The notes: generated by a model not told the origin, from the letters alone. Numbered from the stretch's first letter, positions 24,401 to 34,536 are shown. The stretch: 64,000 nucleotides of DNA from Prevotella sp. HJM029 (GCF_000599605.1 NZ_KK082667.1:1-64000); one strand, 5' to 3'. Translations and numbers: made by a program.

Positions 24401-27400
24401 GGTCGTAGGCATCATATTCGGTGGTTGCCTGTGGGTCGCCAGTAGTAGAACTATATGAAGTGATGCTACCATAAGGCTCCGTGGTGGGATAGAACGCCTT
24501 GATGGTACGCCCGAAGGCATCGACAACGGCGCGTCCGCTGACAATAGACACTTTTTGATTGCTGCCGCCTGTCCATACAACACCTGTCTGTTTAGTCTGC
24601 ACGGCGCGCATGAGACTGTCGGCGAAAGTATAAGTTTCGATGTCGCCCTCGGGGGAGTAATGCAGAGTTCGGGCGTAACGCTCTGCCGGATGATATTCGA
24701 ATTTCAGCGTATAGGGTCTGCCCGACTCCAATTCCTTGGGGGCAAGGATGGTTGATGGGCGCCCCATGCCGTCATAGGCATAGCGCATCTTGTTGCCGTT
24801 AAGGTCGGAAGTCTCCACGGGCACTGCCCACTTGTAGTCGTAGACGGTGGAAGAGGTGTAACCATAGGCGTCTTTTACGTTCGTAACGAGCATGTGTAGC
24901 ACATTGTCATAAGTGTAGTCATAGCGCATGCGCTGTCCCTTATGGTTCTCAGGCTTGGTGAGACTTGCAAGATTACCATAGGCATCGTAGGTCATATCGT
25001 AGACCGACGGCTTTGTGCTGTTATGCATCGTGATGCAGGTGATGTCGCCATTGCCGTCCACCTTGGTACTGCGTTCGCGATAAGTAGTGCTTGCCGCATC
25101 TTTAACGGTGATGTGTTTGGGGACGGCAACGATATACTTATCCGTTAATTGATGATATTCGATGTCTGCATCGAGCTCGTAGCCTGTGGCATTCTCTTTA
25201 TATGCAGAGAGATTGCCGTAAGCATCATATGTGTTTTCCACACGCGTGCTCAGACTGTCTCCGCTTTGCTCATCATAGTTGCTTTGCACCAAAGCGGCAA
25301 GAGCCGGGAAGATAACGCTTGGGTCGGCTTGTTTCTTTAAGTCATATTTATAGATGGAACCCTGTAATTTCTTGCCGTCCGCATCATACAGATACTCATC
25401 GGTAACGAGGTTGTGCGTGTAATAGCCTCGGTTCAGCGCAAAGGTCTGAACGGAATAGCGGTAGAGCTTATCGCCGTCTTCCGTGTTCAGTTGGTTGGTA
25501 CGGACAGTTCGGAAACCGTAGAAATCACGTTCTTTTCTATCGCGATAGCCTCCTGTATATTCAAAAGTATTCTTGATTCTTGTAGCACCGTTTTCCTTGT
25601 AACCTCCTGTTGTTTCCACACTCGACATCACCCATTTGCGACCGGGCAGGTTAAAACTCGGCTTAGTCTGTTCATATTCGATATGGATATTTCCACCGAA
25701 AGGCAGGGTAACGGACTTTAACAAATTGGTTCGTCCGGTGATATTACGTCTAACTTTGACTTTATTCTCTCCATCGCTGTAAACAAGATCAGGCAACCCA
25801 TCGCCATCCATATCCAATAAGGCAGTGGTCGTACGGCTGATACTTTCGCTGTGAGCACCTTGAGAACTTGGCGTAATATTGATAACGAAGCCGAATGGAA
25901 GCGGAATTCTGATGGTATATGCCGTGCTGGCATAGAGTGCTACCGAAGACCCGAAAGTACTTAATATCTCTGAGTGTTTTTGCAAATTTTGTTGTTCGAA
26001 GAAACCATTACCCATATTTAAGGTAACCTTCAAATCTCCTAACATATTCTGTTCTATAAGATCGGGTAATCCGTCGCCATTGATATCCTTAAATGTCGTC
26101 TTGGAAGAAGTTAAGCTTGCCGTTCCGTTCTGTCCGCCTGAGATGCTGAATGTACCAAGTACGGGTATACAGATACCTAATCCGCTACCGTAGTTATTAT
26201 TCCAGCTTTCTTCCATTTTTTCTGTACCGGAAGCTATTGCTTCTGTAAAGCCATAACCGAGGTTATAACGTACCTGTCCCTTCATAAGCATGTCGGGCAA
26301 TCCGTCTCCATTGAGGTCCTCCCAGTTACGGACAGCTCCTGACGCTCCACTGGAAAAGTTGCCACTGGCACCACAGGATTTTTCGGAAACATTTCCACTG
26401 AAGCTGGCATTACCAGCATCAATCTTTGTCCGAGGATTTATTGCTAATGCTTCTCGTGCTTTTGTTACGGCATTTTTGGCAGTTCTTAATTCTTCATTAA
26501 ACTTATCGAGTTTGTATGCCTTGGGGTCCATACTAAGACCTGCATTACTCCCTTCATTGCTTGCTTCTCCATAAAATTTATTGTTTTCTACATGGTATCG
26601 GATATTTTCACCCAATGTGCCGATAGGTTTGGTTAACTGTACCTTTACCTTACCATTGTTTTCATTGAGCCAGTCGGGATAGCTGTCTCCGTTCATATCC
26701 ATTGCGGAAACGATGGTATAAGAATCTTGAGTAGAGTTGCTTTTATTGACGCCGAGGCTAATTCCCCATGAGAAGCCGGCACTAAAGGTTTTACCCCAAC
26801 CTTTCGACTTAGAGACCAAGACAGGGGCAGGTAGTCCGTCGCCATCTGTATTGTACTTGATGGAGTCAATAACAATCTCATCTACCCCAAGGCGGGACGG
26901 ACGAAGCATTGAGGCACCGACATAAGTACTGTCCGTTGCACTGCGGTACCACTTATAAAGCGGCAAGTATCCCATCGTAAAGAACTTTTGCTTGCTGATG
27001 TCAAGCGTATTCTTTTCAACGGCTTCTGTATTTATTTTTCCATTTTTGATGTATTCATTACCCTCTGAGACTTTCATGTCTTCGACATGAATGGCTTCGT
27101 CCTTCTTATTACCGTTCCATCCGAATTGTCCCCAGCCTTTATAAAGAAGTCCGTAATCGAGCCGGTTGAAACTCGAATAAACAGAAGCCGGCAGGGTAGC
27201 GAGTTTTACCCGAATGGTATCGCTCGGGTGCATCTTGCCATCTGCACCGAGTGTCATGACGATAGAATCACGATATAGGTGAAGTCGGGCAACAGTGGCA
27301 TCTTTCAATTCGTTGATGACGGAATAAGTAACTTGTAATTTTCCGTTGAGCAGTTTCGATATAAGCTGCGGCTTTTTAACGGGAATCGTATCGGTCTGTA

Positions 27401-30400
27401 TCTTATTGCTGTTTGCTAACTTGAGTGTTCGTTTGTAAATGAGCGAGCCATCATCTCCTTTTACAGTCAGATAAACGGAGGCTTCTCCCGTATCTTTATC
27501 GGACATACGATTAACTTGAAAATCGGGAACAAGGAATAGCTCCTTGCTCCATATCGAATCGGGAGTGGTGGTGATATGAACAAGTGTATCGGCTTTCGCT
27601 ACGATATTCTTATTATACATCAGATGCTTCGGTGCAAGGGTATAATTAACCGTATCTCTATGGAAAACGGGTGCCCAGCTGATGTGCTTCCAATTGATCG
27701 GACTGGTGGTCTTAATCACAAAATCTACCGTTGCACTATCTGCAACGACAGAGTTATAGCTTCCACTAAAATTACCATTGGAGATGATTGTATCCGCAGG
27801 CAGGAATAAGCTGTCTATCTGTGTTTCTCTACCTGTTTTATCTGTCTTTATGACTGCAAGAAGCACATCGTCGCTTGTCTTTTGCTTGTTATAAATTCCA
27901 TCGTAGGTAACAGTTCCATTGATATCCAATGCTGCCGTGGATGATTCACCGCCGATATAGTCTTGTGAACTTTTATAATGTTTTAAGTCTTCACCTGCAT
28001 AGGTGTCGGCAGCTATCGAGGTATAGACGATCGCAGGGTCCCATTTGACGGCATCGCCGATACCCGAATAAATGGCATTGACACGGAAAAGCAGGTAATC
28101 ACCCTGATTGACTGTAACTGTTTGAGTCGGAACAGCAAGCGTTCCCGACTGTAAATGGTCATGGTGCCATAAGACGGTATTATTATGTTGTATCGACAAG
28201 CCTACACCATCACCGGCAGAAGACAGTTTTTGGGTAGTGCCTGTTACTTGTACTGTACCGGAATAAGGTGCACGCCATAGACGAACGGCATCGTTCATCG
28301 GGAATGCCCTTTCCAACGAATCCCGTATGGCATCGTAGTCCGGAATAAAGGTTTCGTCGATGGCTGCGGCATGTCCGACAATCGGATTACCGGTATTGGT
28401 ACTTTTATTGTCAAACACGACATTCAGCCCATCACTATGATTAAAGAATACAGTTCCGTTTTGAGCAATATCTATGAGTCCGTCGGCATTAAAATCTTGG
28501 AAATATATTTTTGTCTTGCTTTCGTCTATCGTTCTGCTTACTGCAAAGCCGGCGCTGATAGGTCCGAACCCCGTACCGATATTGGCATCAAAGCTATGAC
28601 TGACTGTCGAACCTTTGGAAAAACTGTTTACACCTTTCAATTCCCGTGCTTCACCGAAATAAGGATGCAATAGATCCTTATTCATATTAAGACGATAGTG
28701 AAGTTTGCCATCTCGTCCTTTCCATACCTTATCGGGCATGGCATCACCGTTTATATCGATCATGGCAATACGCCCCTCATTGCTGCTTTCACTGTGTGTA
28801 TAAGATGAACCGGCGTTTGCCGATGCTGGCCCCCAACCACCACCGACCATACAACCTGCACCGACGGTAAAACCTTTGGCAGAACCGCCACCCAGCAGAG
28901 AGAGTGTTTCGTCAAAATGCCCGATCTTGGCTTTGACTAATTTACCATAATCGTCTTGTTGGGCAGTATAAGTAATAAGACTGTCGGCAAAGATACCCTT
29001 GGCAACATCATTATAATAGCTGAAGCTCTGAGAGGCTACGAGTAAGTCTTTACTATCCTTTTGGTCAACACTTTTTAATAATGTTTTTCCGAAAATACCT
29101 TCCTCATAATTCAAATCATAGGCGCGTAATAGTTCATTATTATTTTTTACGCTTACTTTCTTTAATAGGGATTCATCGGTTTGAAGAACACCGAGACGAC
29201 CATTACGTACAACATCTTTTCTTCCGGTCGAATCGATGTCGAATTCGATGCTGTAAAGGCCTTCCTCGTTGCCAAAACCCGTATAGGTATACTTTTGAGG
29301 ATAAAGGTTATTACCACTTTTGGTATAGTGATAGGCAGCAAAGTTGCCATGCACATCGGTTATACGTTTCAGCGCCCATTTGATGCGATTGCCATTGCCG
29401 TCGGTCAGGGAAGTCTCATCGTCCACCTGCCCGTTGTAACCGCCATAGCTATAAATAGTACCATCTCTGAGTGTAACTTCCCACCAATAGTTCTTCGGTG
29501 AGTCGCCGTGACGGATAATCTTATTAAAACTGCCTTCGACCATCGGGTAGAAGCGTTTTTCAGAAGTACGGGCAAGATCTTCTGTTCGTCTATGAATTCG
29601 GTCATTGAGCTGTTGTCCCATCAGCAGATACGACTCACTTTCGTTATTGGTATCAAAGCGAGGCACGCCCCAGCGGGTTTCTATATCGATACTCTGCACG
29701 GGCAGACTCCACCCGTAACCGACATAGCTCGAACTACCGTCGCTGCTGTATTGCAGTCCGGCGGAAGCGGCAATGCCTGCTCTGCCCTTGGGGGCTTCGA
29801 AAGGATAAGACAGGGCTGCCGTGCCGTTTTGGTTGGCGGTGGGCGCTTCTATCTGCTGAATACCTGCGCCCGGGTCGGCAGCTTTAAGCTCGCTGATACC
29901 CGTGGGGACATAGCTCTGTGTTTCGGGACTTTCGGGAACCTTGATGATACCATTGATGACATCGGTAAAGTGCGAGGTCTCGGCCATGACAAGTTCTTTA
30001 TCTTTGTCCAAAGCCTTATGCCGCAGCATCACCCACTGGGCTTTTAATTCGTCGTAGTAGTAGGTGTGTATATCTTCGGCGGTATAGCCTTGTGGAATGA
30101 GGGTGCTATCGTAAGGCACAGTGATGCTTGCGGGCGAATGGACGAAGTGCTCGCCGTGCGGCAGGAAACGGTAGCCGGCGATGCTGTCTTTCGAGTGGGC
30201 TGCAACGGTAGGATTACTCCTGTCTGCCGTTACGTTGACCATGCCTGCGGGCAAATGGGCCAGCTCGCCCTTGCAAAGCGGTGTAATGCTCAAAATCTTG
30301 GCACGCTCCATACTGCCACGCGGCACTTTGAGTTCTGCACGACCTACAGACAAAGAATCGGCAAGGGTACCGGCGAAGTATTTGCTCACCGTGCGTTTGC

Positions 30401-30677
30401 GAAAATCTTGTAAACGCTTGGATACATGGTTTCTTTTATTTGTTCTTGTTCCCTTTTCTCTTCCTATTTCTTTTGTGTCCGTTGCCGCATGGGCATACTT
30501 CTTAGCAGGTAAAGACACACTATCTTTGCCAGTCTTCTGACCAATGGAGTCTGAAACAGGAAGTTCCTTGTTTTCTTGCCTATTGCTGATATACGAAGTT
30601 CTTCTGTTGTCCTTACAAGAAACAAACAACAGAAACGTACTTAAAATGACTGCTGAAAAACATACCGACTTGTTCAT
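21447..30677 (-). CDS. Giant Rhs/Tc-like lipoprotein with M91-type metallopeptidase tip
   Basis: A 3,076-residue surface toxin. The ATG at 30,677 begins a lipoprotein signal (MNKSVCFSAVILSTFLLFVSC); 39 bp upstream also stay open. Order of parts: linker; SpvB-like region (about 285-345, SAGLQYSSDGSSSYVGYGWSL); FG-GAP/VCBS-like repeats with DxNGDGxPD motifs (about 635-1,625); TcdB-middle-like region near 1,660; YD/Rhs repeats (about 1,890-2,530); and the conserved core end with HSDHLGSTSYITDA and YYYGARYMDP (about 2,745-2,825). The tip (from about 2,845) holds GLGHEMAHGSDAN, an HExxH zinc site near 2,987 followed by SEWRAVYRENLIR, which fits peptidase family M91 (NleD-like) effectors. The Rhs part should form a cocoon round the tip; the M91 assignment is from motif and context. 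Confidence 0.87.
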   Translation of the reverse strand: MNKSVCFSAVILSTFLLFVSCKDNRRTSYISNRQENKELPVSDSIGQKTGKDSVSLPAKKYAHAATDTKEIGREKGTRTNKRNHVSKRLQDFRKRTVSKYFAGTLADSLSVGRAELKVPRGSMERAKILSITPLCKGELAHLPAGMVNVTADRSNPTVAAHSKDSIAGYRFLPHGEHFVHSPASITVPYDSTLIPQGYTAEDIHTYYYDELKAQWVMLRHKALDKDKELVMAETSHFTDVINGIIKVPESPETQSYVPTGISELKAADPGAGIQQIEAPTANQNGTAALSYPFEAPKGRAGIAASAGLQYSSDGSSSYVGYGWSLPVQSIDIETRWGVPRFDTNNESESYLLMGQQLNDRIHRRTEDLARTSEKRFYPMVEGSFNKIIRHGDSPKNYWWEVTLRDGTIYSYGGYNGQVDDETSLTDGNGNRIKWALKRITDVHGNFAAYHYTKSGNNLYPQKYTYTGFGNEEGLYSIEFDIDSTGRKDVVRNGRLGVLQTDESLLKKVSVKNNNELLRAYDLNYEEGIFGKTLLKSVDQKDSKDLLVASQSFSYYNDVAKGIFADSLITYTAQQDDYGKLVKAKIGHFDETLSLLGGGSAKGFTVGAGCMVGGGWGPASANAGSSYTHSESSNEGRIAMIDINGDAMPDKVWKGRDGKLHYRLNMNKDLLHPYFGEARELKGVNSFSKGSTVSHSFDANIGTGFGPISAGFAVSRTIDESKTKIYFQDFNADGLIDIAQNGTVFFNHSDGLNVVFDNKSTNTGNPIVGHAAAIDETFIPDYDAIRDSLERAFPMNDAVRLWRAPYSGTVQVTGTTQKLSSAGDGVGLSIQHNNTVLWHHDHLQSGTLAVPTQTVTVNQGDYLLFRVNAIYSGIGDAVKWDPAIVYTSIAADTYAGEDLKHYKSSQDYIGGESSTAALDINGTVTYDGIYNKQKTSDDVLLAVIKTDKTGRETQIDSLFLPADTIISNGNFSGSYNSVVADSATVDFVIKTTSPINWKHISWAPVFHRDTVNYTLAPKHLMYNKNIVAKADTLVHITTTPDSIWSKELFLVPDFQVNRMSDKDTGEASVYLTVKGDDGSLIYKRTLKLANSNKIQTDTIPVKKPQLISKLLNGKLQVTYSVINELKDATVARLHLYRDSIVMTLGADGKMHPSDTIRVKLATLPASVYSSFNRLDYGLLYKGWGQFGWNGNKKDEAIHVEDMKVSEGNEYIKNGKINTEAVEKNTLDISKQKFFTMGYLPLYKWYRSATDSTYVGASMLRPSRLGVDEIVIDSIKYNTDGDGLPAPVLVSKSKGWGKTFSAGFSWGISLGVNKSNSTQDSYTIVSAMDMNGDSYPDWLNENNGKVKVQLTKPIGTLGENIRYHVENNKFYGEASNEGSNAGLSMDPKAYKLDKFNEELRTAKNAVTKAREALAINPRTKIDAGNASFSGNVSEKSCGASGNFSSGASGAVRNWEDLNGDGLPDMLMKGQVRYNLGYGFTEAIASGTEKMEESWNNNYGSGLGICIPVLGTFSISGGQNGTASLTSSKTTFKDINGDGLPDLIEQNMLGDLKVTLNMGNGFFEQQNLQKHSEILSTFGSSVALYASTAYTIRIPLPFGFVINITPSSQGAHSESISRTTTALLDMDGDGLPDLVYSDGENKVKVRRNITGRTNLLKSVTLPFGGNIHIEYEQTKPSFNLPGRKWVMSSVETTGGYKENGATRIKNTFEYTGGYRDRKERDFYGFRTVRTNQLNTEDGDKLYRYSVQTFALNRGYYTHNLVTDEYLYDADGKKLQGSIYKYDLKKQADPSVIFPALAALVQSNYDEQSGDSLSTRVENTYDAYGNLSAYKENATGYELDADIEYHQLTDKYIVAVPKHITVKDAASTTYRERSTKVDGNGDITCITMHNSTKPSVYDMTYDAYGNLASLTKPENHKGQRMRYDYTYDNVLHMLVTNVKDAYGYTSSTVYDYKWAVPVETSDLNGNKMRYAYDGMGRPSTILAPKELESGRPYTLKFEYHPAERYARTLHYSPEGDIETYTFADSLMRAVQTKQTGVVWTGGSNQKVSIVSGRAVVDAFGRTIKAFYPTTEPYGSITSYSSTTGDPQATTEYDAYDRTTKVTLPDGATTTKAYQIAMHEGEDMLETTITDALGRNMVQITDSKGRNRETIQHISGDNIIVKYDYDAVGQITTVHHPNDKTTTYEYDLLGHKLKVNHPDAGEVSYTYDAAGNLLTKLTAELKKRISADAPITYTYDYERLSEVLYPKNLFNRVTYTYGKPGEKYNRAGRLVLVEDASGGEAYYYGNQGEVVKTVRSVMVSTADVRTYVYGATYDSWNRVRTMTYPDGEVVTYAYNAAGQIESVKSNKQGKEETIVEKVGYDKDGHTVYTKLGNGTETTYTYDKRRERLQEMNLTAAGTSIMHNKYQYDAVDNILGITNAVDPTRGNTNGDKKLGGTFKHSYAYDDLNRLVYASGKAKQASYSMQMTFGRMSEPLTKVQKVDSTKTAQSYDFTYKYEDSNHPTAPTQIGHEHYTYDANGNPTLVENDSLGTERRMYWDEDNRLMVLSDNGKTCRYTYNAAGERIIKSHGDLEGVYINGAPQGITFHETEDYTIYPAPMITVTKNRFTKHYFIGDKRVASKLGVGKFSNVYGISGNNVTAGQKDYAARMMQIEKQREEYYKSLGTPPGVPTMKGATADPDNTGRGYNEIIGDLGDHSVPEGWVQHPKRNTTPGTPPGPPIQWGAPEDPDNAQPGYGYIPTDTTNTEEIFFYHSDHLGSTSYITDAKANITQFDAYLPYGELLVDEHSSSEDMPYKFNGKELDEETGLYYYGARYMDPKISMWLGVDPLMEKYPEISPYSYCANNPIIAVDLQGDSITIAYKTGFLGLGGTKRLTYEDGKLYNPDGSSYTGKVKGYLASVVNALGELNETEEGASIITELQNSNNMFTIRSGSSNQFKANSPVKAGANLAEVQAITGNTLGSNGSGGIIYWNTRNRTSGLNINGQISRPSFIGLGHEMAHGSDANRGLLHYSSNYTNEQTGAVYSATYNGLNKSEWRAVYRENLIRSQANIPLRAYYGYDISTGTPKPIGPRLLSPQNTPINYP
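22255..22725 (-). repeat. Duplicated Rhs core segment (copy in the large gene)
   Basis: The partner of the 19,655-20,125 segment. It encodes the last part of the Rhs core just before the variable tip and would be the landing zone for tip exchange. DNA left of it (the M91-like tip) is clearly more AT-rich than the Rhs core on the right. Confidence 0.8.
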
Positions 30678-30752
30678 AACCTCATTTTTATGTCTATTCC
30701 GTTTGATGGAAACCATTTACTTTATTGTTCTTATAAAAATCCTCTATCCCTC

Positions 30753-32570
30753 TTAGTTTCTAATGAGTTTGATGGTCTTTCTGCTGTTACCACTATTCAT
30801 TTCAAGTACATATACCCCGCTCATCGGGAGATAGCAGCGGGTGGCATGATAAGTGTCTGAAAGATGTGTCTCCTTTTGCAGCAATGCACCGTCGGGTGAA
30901 TAAAGCCGTAGTTCAAGAGGGAGGGATTTGGACATTTCCACACGTACATCGACATTACCATCTATCGTGGGATTGGGAGAAACACTGTGGCGAGCAAAAC
31001 CGTCACCTGCCATTGTCGATACATTTAGCGTGCGAGTGGTGGAGCAACCATCATTGTTGGTTAGTTCGAGGATGTACTGTCCGTCCTCGTCAAGTGTCAC
31101 GCTCTCACCACTCAGGTATCTGCCCTTAGGACTTTTCCATCGGCAGATGTAATCGCTTTTGGTGTCGATACGGTAATCGCGTGATGCACCTTGGGAGAAG
31201 TGTACGTCCTGCAGTTCGGGCACGTCGGCCATGTCAGCGTTGGAAATCATGATTTCATTCAAAAGTGTCTTACCGGTATAGTCTTTGGCGGCAATGACGT
31301 ATTTGCCTTGTTGCAGGTTGGAGATGGTGAGGATGCTGTCACTTGTGGATTGGCTGTAGCATGCTTTTCCATCAAGACTTATCGTAACATTATATGGAGC
31401 AGTGCCGCCTGTGAAAAGCACTTTGAGTTGTCCTTTTTCTGCCGTGGCACAGCGGGGTTGTGCAATTTCAACGGTTGCAAAGAAATCTTTGGCAATGCGG
31501 AAGGTAAAAATGCTTTCGCCGGCATCAGCAGAGATGTTTGCAAAGACGATACTGTCGGCGTGGCTATCTTGTGCCTTGTAATAATGAATTTGGCCGATGG
31601 GGAATTTTCCTGTGCCGCTGTTGTCTACGGCGAGATAGTAATGCTCGTCTTTGTCAAGCGGTTGCAGTTGATGGATGCTCCGGGTATCGAAAGTCAGGGT
31701 GAGCTGTTCTGCGGGCTGTCCCGTCGTTGTAGCTGCCCATTGGCGTTGCATCCATTTCCCGTTGCCTTTGTCATTGGAAAAAGAGATTTGTTTGGCGTTG
31801 TCGCCCCAGAGGAAACTTGCGCCTTCATTGATTGATTTTGCGGATACTTTGATGACAGCTTCGCTCTCGCTACTCTCGCCGGTGGTGCGGTCGAGTTTAG
31901 ATGTGGCGTCGCTGATGATACCTGCCACACGATGGTTGTATGTTTTGAGCCGATAATAGTTGCGGATAGTTTCACCTTTGGAGTTAAGGTAGGAATGGGC
32001 AAGCGTGATGCCATGGCGAAGGGCAAGGGCACTTTCCACGCGCATGCGTTCGGCGGCAGTGAGGGCGCGGTCGTAGACAACGTATTCCATCATGCCGTTT
32101 TTGAGCGCCTTTACAGGCAGTTTTTCCTTGGTCATTCCACCCACATTGAACATCCCGCGTGTACCATTTGCCGAGGAAGTACTATAAGCGTACAGGCGTA
32201 GTTGCGGCAAGGTGTCGCGCCCTGCATAGTTCATAAAAGTGCCCTTGGTAAGGTTGGCGGTGCGTGCCGTGGTCTGTACACGTTCAGTCTTGCCGGTTTG
32301 TGTGCTGACATTCCAAAGCAGCTGTTCGCCTTCTTTCTGTATTTTGCCTACACCGATAAAGGTCAAGCCGCCAGCGCCAGCTAGTTGTACGGGTCTGTTG
32401 TCGTTGCCATTCACCCATTTAACAAAACCTACTACTCCGCCGGGGGCTTGGGATTCAGATTTTGGTTGTGTTGCTACTTGGGGCTGCGCTTGTGCTCGAC
32501 TTGTCGTTATAGACAAGACGCATAAGAGAGGAATGAGTATGCCTGTAAGATGGAGTGTAGAATGTTTCAT
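30753..32570 (-). CDS. Surface protein with T9SS type A sorting domain
   Basis: A 605-residue secreted protein. It has a signal peptide (MKHSTLHLTGILIPLLCVLSITTSRAQAQ), then a region with FVKWVNGNDNRPVQL and a MEYVVYDRALTAAERMRVESALALRHGI segment as seen in LamG-like or concanavalin-like modules of Bacteroidetes surface proteins. Beta-sandwich repeats follow, and the C terminus has the Por/T9SS type A sorting form: SPNPTIDGNVDVRVE, LELRLYSPDGALLQK and GVYVLEM, ending in KTIKLIRN. It would be exported through the type IX system and attached to the cell surface. It lies 75 bp before the Rhs gene and 2 bp after the preceding beta-barrel gene, so it is probably part of the same operon. Confidence 0.85.
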   Translation of the reverse strand: MKHSTLHLTGILIPLLCVLSITTSRAQAQPQVATQPKSESQAPGGVVGFVKWVNGNDNRPVQLAGAGGLTFIGVGKIQKEGEQLLWNVSTQTGKTERVQTTARTANLTKGTFMNYAGRDTLPQLRLYAYSTSSANGTRGMFNVGGMTKEKLPVKALKNGMMEYVVYDRALTAAERMRVESALALRHGITLAHSYLNSKGETIRNYYRLKTYNHRVAGIISDATSKLDRTTGESSESEAVIKVSAKSINEGASFLWGDNAKQISFSNDKGNGKWMQRQWAATTTGQPAEQLTLTFDTRSIHQLQPLDKDEHYYLAVDNSGTGKFPIGQIHYYKAQDSHADSIVFANISADAGESIFTFRIAKDFFATVEIAQPRCATAEKGQLKVLFTGGTAPYNVTISLDGKACYSQSTSDSILTISNLQQGKYVIAAKDYTGKTLLNEIMISNADMADVPELQDVHFSQGASRDYRIDTKSDYICRWKSPKGRYLSGESVTLDEDGQYILELTNNDGCSTTRTLNVSTMAGDGFARHSVSPNPTIDGNVDVRVEMSKSLPLELRLYSPDGALLQKETHLSDTYHATRCYLPMSGVYVLEMNSGNSRKTIKLIRN

Positions 32571-32572
32571 CG

Positions 32573-33643
32573 TTATTTCTGTTTAGTTAAGGGAATGGTA
32601 TAACCCACCGTCAGCAAAAGCAGGTGGCTGTTGTTCGTGGCTTTGTGATAGCCGTAAGGGTTCTCGTTTGTCTTGATAAGATCCATAAAACCGTAACCGT
32701 ATTGCAGGCTGGCTTCGATACCGTTCTTAAACGACGAGTAGCCTATTTTAAGCAAGGGCATCACGTGTAGGCGTGCCCGAAGCGTTTCTCTTAAATGTTC
32801 CTGTGTGAGTTCGTCTACCGAAGCAAACATGGCTGTGCGGTTGCTCGAAAAGTCGATACCGCCGAGATTGAGCGGAATGCTCATGCCCACACCGACCCCC
32901 ATATAGAGGTCGCTCATCAGATAGAGTCGCGCGGCTACCTGTGGCATGATGACATGATAGCGAAAGACCGTCTTCTCGTCGATGTTGCCGATTTGCTTGT
33001 GTTCTTTCAATGTGGAAGATAGCCACGTGTAGTCTGCGGCCAGTTCCACACCGAGTCGGTCGTGCCGCCAAAGGGCGAAAACGCCTATCGAGGGAACCAA
33101 TGCGCCTTTTTCTTCCATCGTATAGCGCGGGCGAATGGCACCATCTTCGACCAAAGCACCCAAATTGCCGATAACACTATAACCCATACCGGCACGAATG
33201 CCGATACGGGTTTGGTAATAATGCTTATGTGAGAAAACACGTTTGGGTTTGGGTTCGCGAATAGTTTCCGCCGTATCTGTGACGATATCGTCAGGTTCCG
33301 GTTCTATAATGGCTTGTTGCTTGGGTTGCTCTTGGGGTGTTTCTTTCTTTTCCGGTACAGCTACTTCTTTTGCAGGTTGAAGAACAGAGACGGCAATCAC
33401 CTTTCTTTTCTTCTTCGGTTTTGAAACCTTCTGCCACGCTTTTGTTGAAACCGGCGAAATCGTTGTCGTATCTTGTTTGATAGTATCTTGTGGGGTAGAA
33501 GCCGACGGGGTTGGTTGAGGTGTCGGCACTTCTTCCTTGTCATGCTTGCAAAGCCGTAAACACAACAAGATAATGAGGATAATGATTAACGCAACAATGC
33601 CGCGAATGACATTGCGGCGGGTATTTGAAGTAGAATTGCCCAT
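32573..33643 (-). CDS. Membrane-anchored outer-membrane beta-barrel protein
   Basis: A 356-residue protein. The ATG at 33,643 is the first true ATG (two codons earlier is a GTG). One N-terminal helix (VIRGIVALIIILIILLCLRL) is followed by a Pro/Thr/Lys-rich linker and a C-terminal beta-barrel-like domain from about residue 140 (RIGIRAGMGYSVIGN to TVGYTIPL), similar to PorT-type outer-membrane proteins. The arrangement resembles an anchored barrel spanning the periplasm. It is adjacent (2 bp) to the T9SS-sorted protein and downstream of another barrel gene, which suggests they help display or export the Rhs protein; this is inference. Confidence 0.72.
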   Translation of the reverse strand: MGNSTSNTRRNVIRGIVALIIILIILLCLRLCKHDKEEVPTPQPTPSASTPQDTIKQDTTTISPVSTKAWQKVSKPKKKRKVIAVSVLQPAKEVAVPEKKETPQEQPKQQAIIEPEPDDIVTDTAETIREPKPKRVFSHKHYYQTRIGIRAGMGYSVIGNLGALVEDGAIRPRYTMEEKGALVPSIGVFALWRHDRLGVELAADYTWLSSTLKEHKQIGNIDEKTVFRYHVIMPQVAARLYLMSDLYMGVGVGMSIPLNLGGIDFSSNRTAMFASVDELTQEHLRETLRARLHVMPLLKIGYSSFKNGIEASLQYGYGFMDLIKTNENPYGYHKATNNSHLLLLTVGYTIPLTKQK

Positions 33644-33755
33644 AGGCACTTACCTATTTATTATATATAATTGTTGTACTAAAAATCTATCCTAAATGTT
33701 ATACCAATTTTGGCAAAGAGGAGAAAGAGAGTAAAGATAAGTCCTTGGTTAGAAC

Positions 33756-34481
33756 TTATCGGATATTAATCCTATAACCCACCGTCAGTTCAATCTGCTG
33801 ATTGTGGTTATCATGTTCCACCCAATTATAGGTGTTCGTTTCGGTCTTGATGCTATTGGTCAGACTGTAATGGTATCGCAAGTCGAGCGTCATACCGAAT
33901 GGAAAGTCATAACCGATACCGCCGCCTAATGCTGCATCGGGACGACCTTTGAGTTTGTCTTTGAGCATCCGCTCGGTCTCCTTTACGCTGGGATAACCTA
34001 ACGCCGAGAACTTCGCATCTTCCTGATTACCCGTATAGGTTAGATTGCTTGGAGAGAGGTTTGCACCTATCCGTCCGCCCAGCGATACGTGCAGAGAGTT
34101 CTTTGCTTTAAAAGGATAGAGATTAAAATAAGCGGCAAGTCCCAAATGGTGATAACGGGTGGATAGCGTGTAGTTCAATTCGTTCTTGTCCTCGTAACGA
34201 ACTCGCGCCGTTTTGTTATAATAGGCGATACCCGCTTCCACGCCCCATAGGCTTGTAGGCTGCCGATAAAGAAAAAACAGCTCGGCACTTGGCACGAACT
34301 GTCCTTTGTTGTCGAACGAATAATTAGAGTAATAATTCTCGCTCACTAATATCTTATCTACATGGTTATTCACGCTGTAACCGCCACCCAAGCGGACACC
34401 AGCATTGAAAGCACTTTCCTGAGCACTTAGCGAAAGGCAGAAGGCGAAAAAAAGAATAAGTAAATGAGACCTTATATACAT
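33756..34481 (-). CDS. Outer-membrane beta-barrel protein
   Basis: A 241-residue protein. The start chosen is the ATG at 34,481, because it gives a signal peptide (MYIRSHLLILFFAFCLSLSAQ). The mature part starts with FNAGVRLGGGYSVNN and ends ELTVGYRINIR, an alternating, aromatic-rich pattern of an eight-stranded or larger PorT-like barrel. Its ending and layout resemble the next gene's barrel domain, so the two may be ancient paralogues. It is the first gene after a promoter at 34,537-34,566 and a terminator of the methylase gene, so it probably starts the cargo operon. Confidence 0.75.
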   Translation of the reverse strand: MYIRSHLLILFFAFCLSLSAQESAFNAGVRLGGGYSVNNHVDKILVSENYYSNYSFDNKGQFVPSAELFFLYRQPTSLWGVEAGIAYYNKTARVRYEDKNELNYTLSTRYHHLGLAAYFNLYPFKAKNSLHVSLGGRIGANLSPSNLTYTGNQEDAKFSALGYPSVKETERMLKDKLKGRPDAALGGGIGYDFPFGMTLDLRYHYSLTNSIKTETNTYNWVEHDNHNQQIELTVGYRINIR

Positions 34482-34536
34482 AACGGAATGATTTTTTGTT
34501 ATTGTTCTTAAGGGACTGAAGTTCCTCATTCTTCTG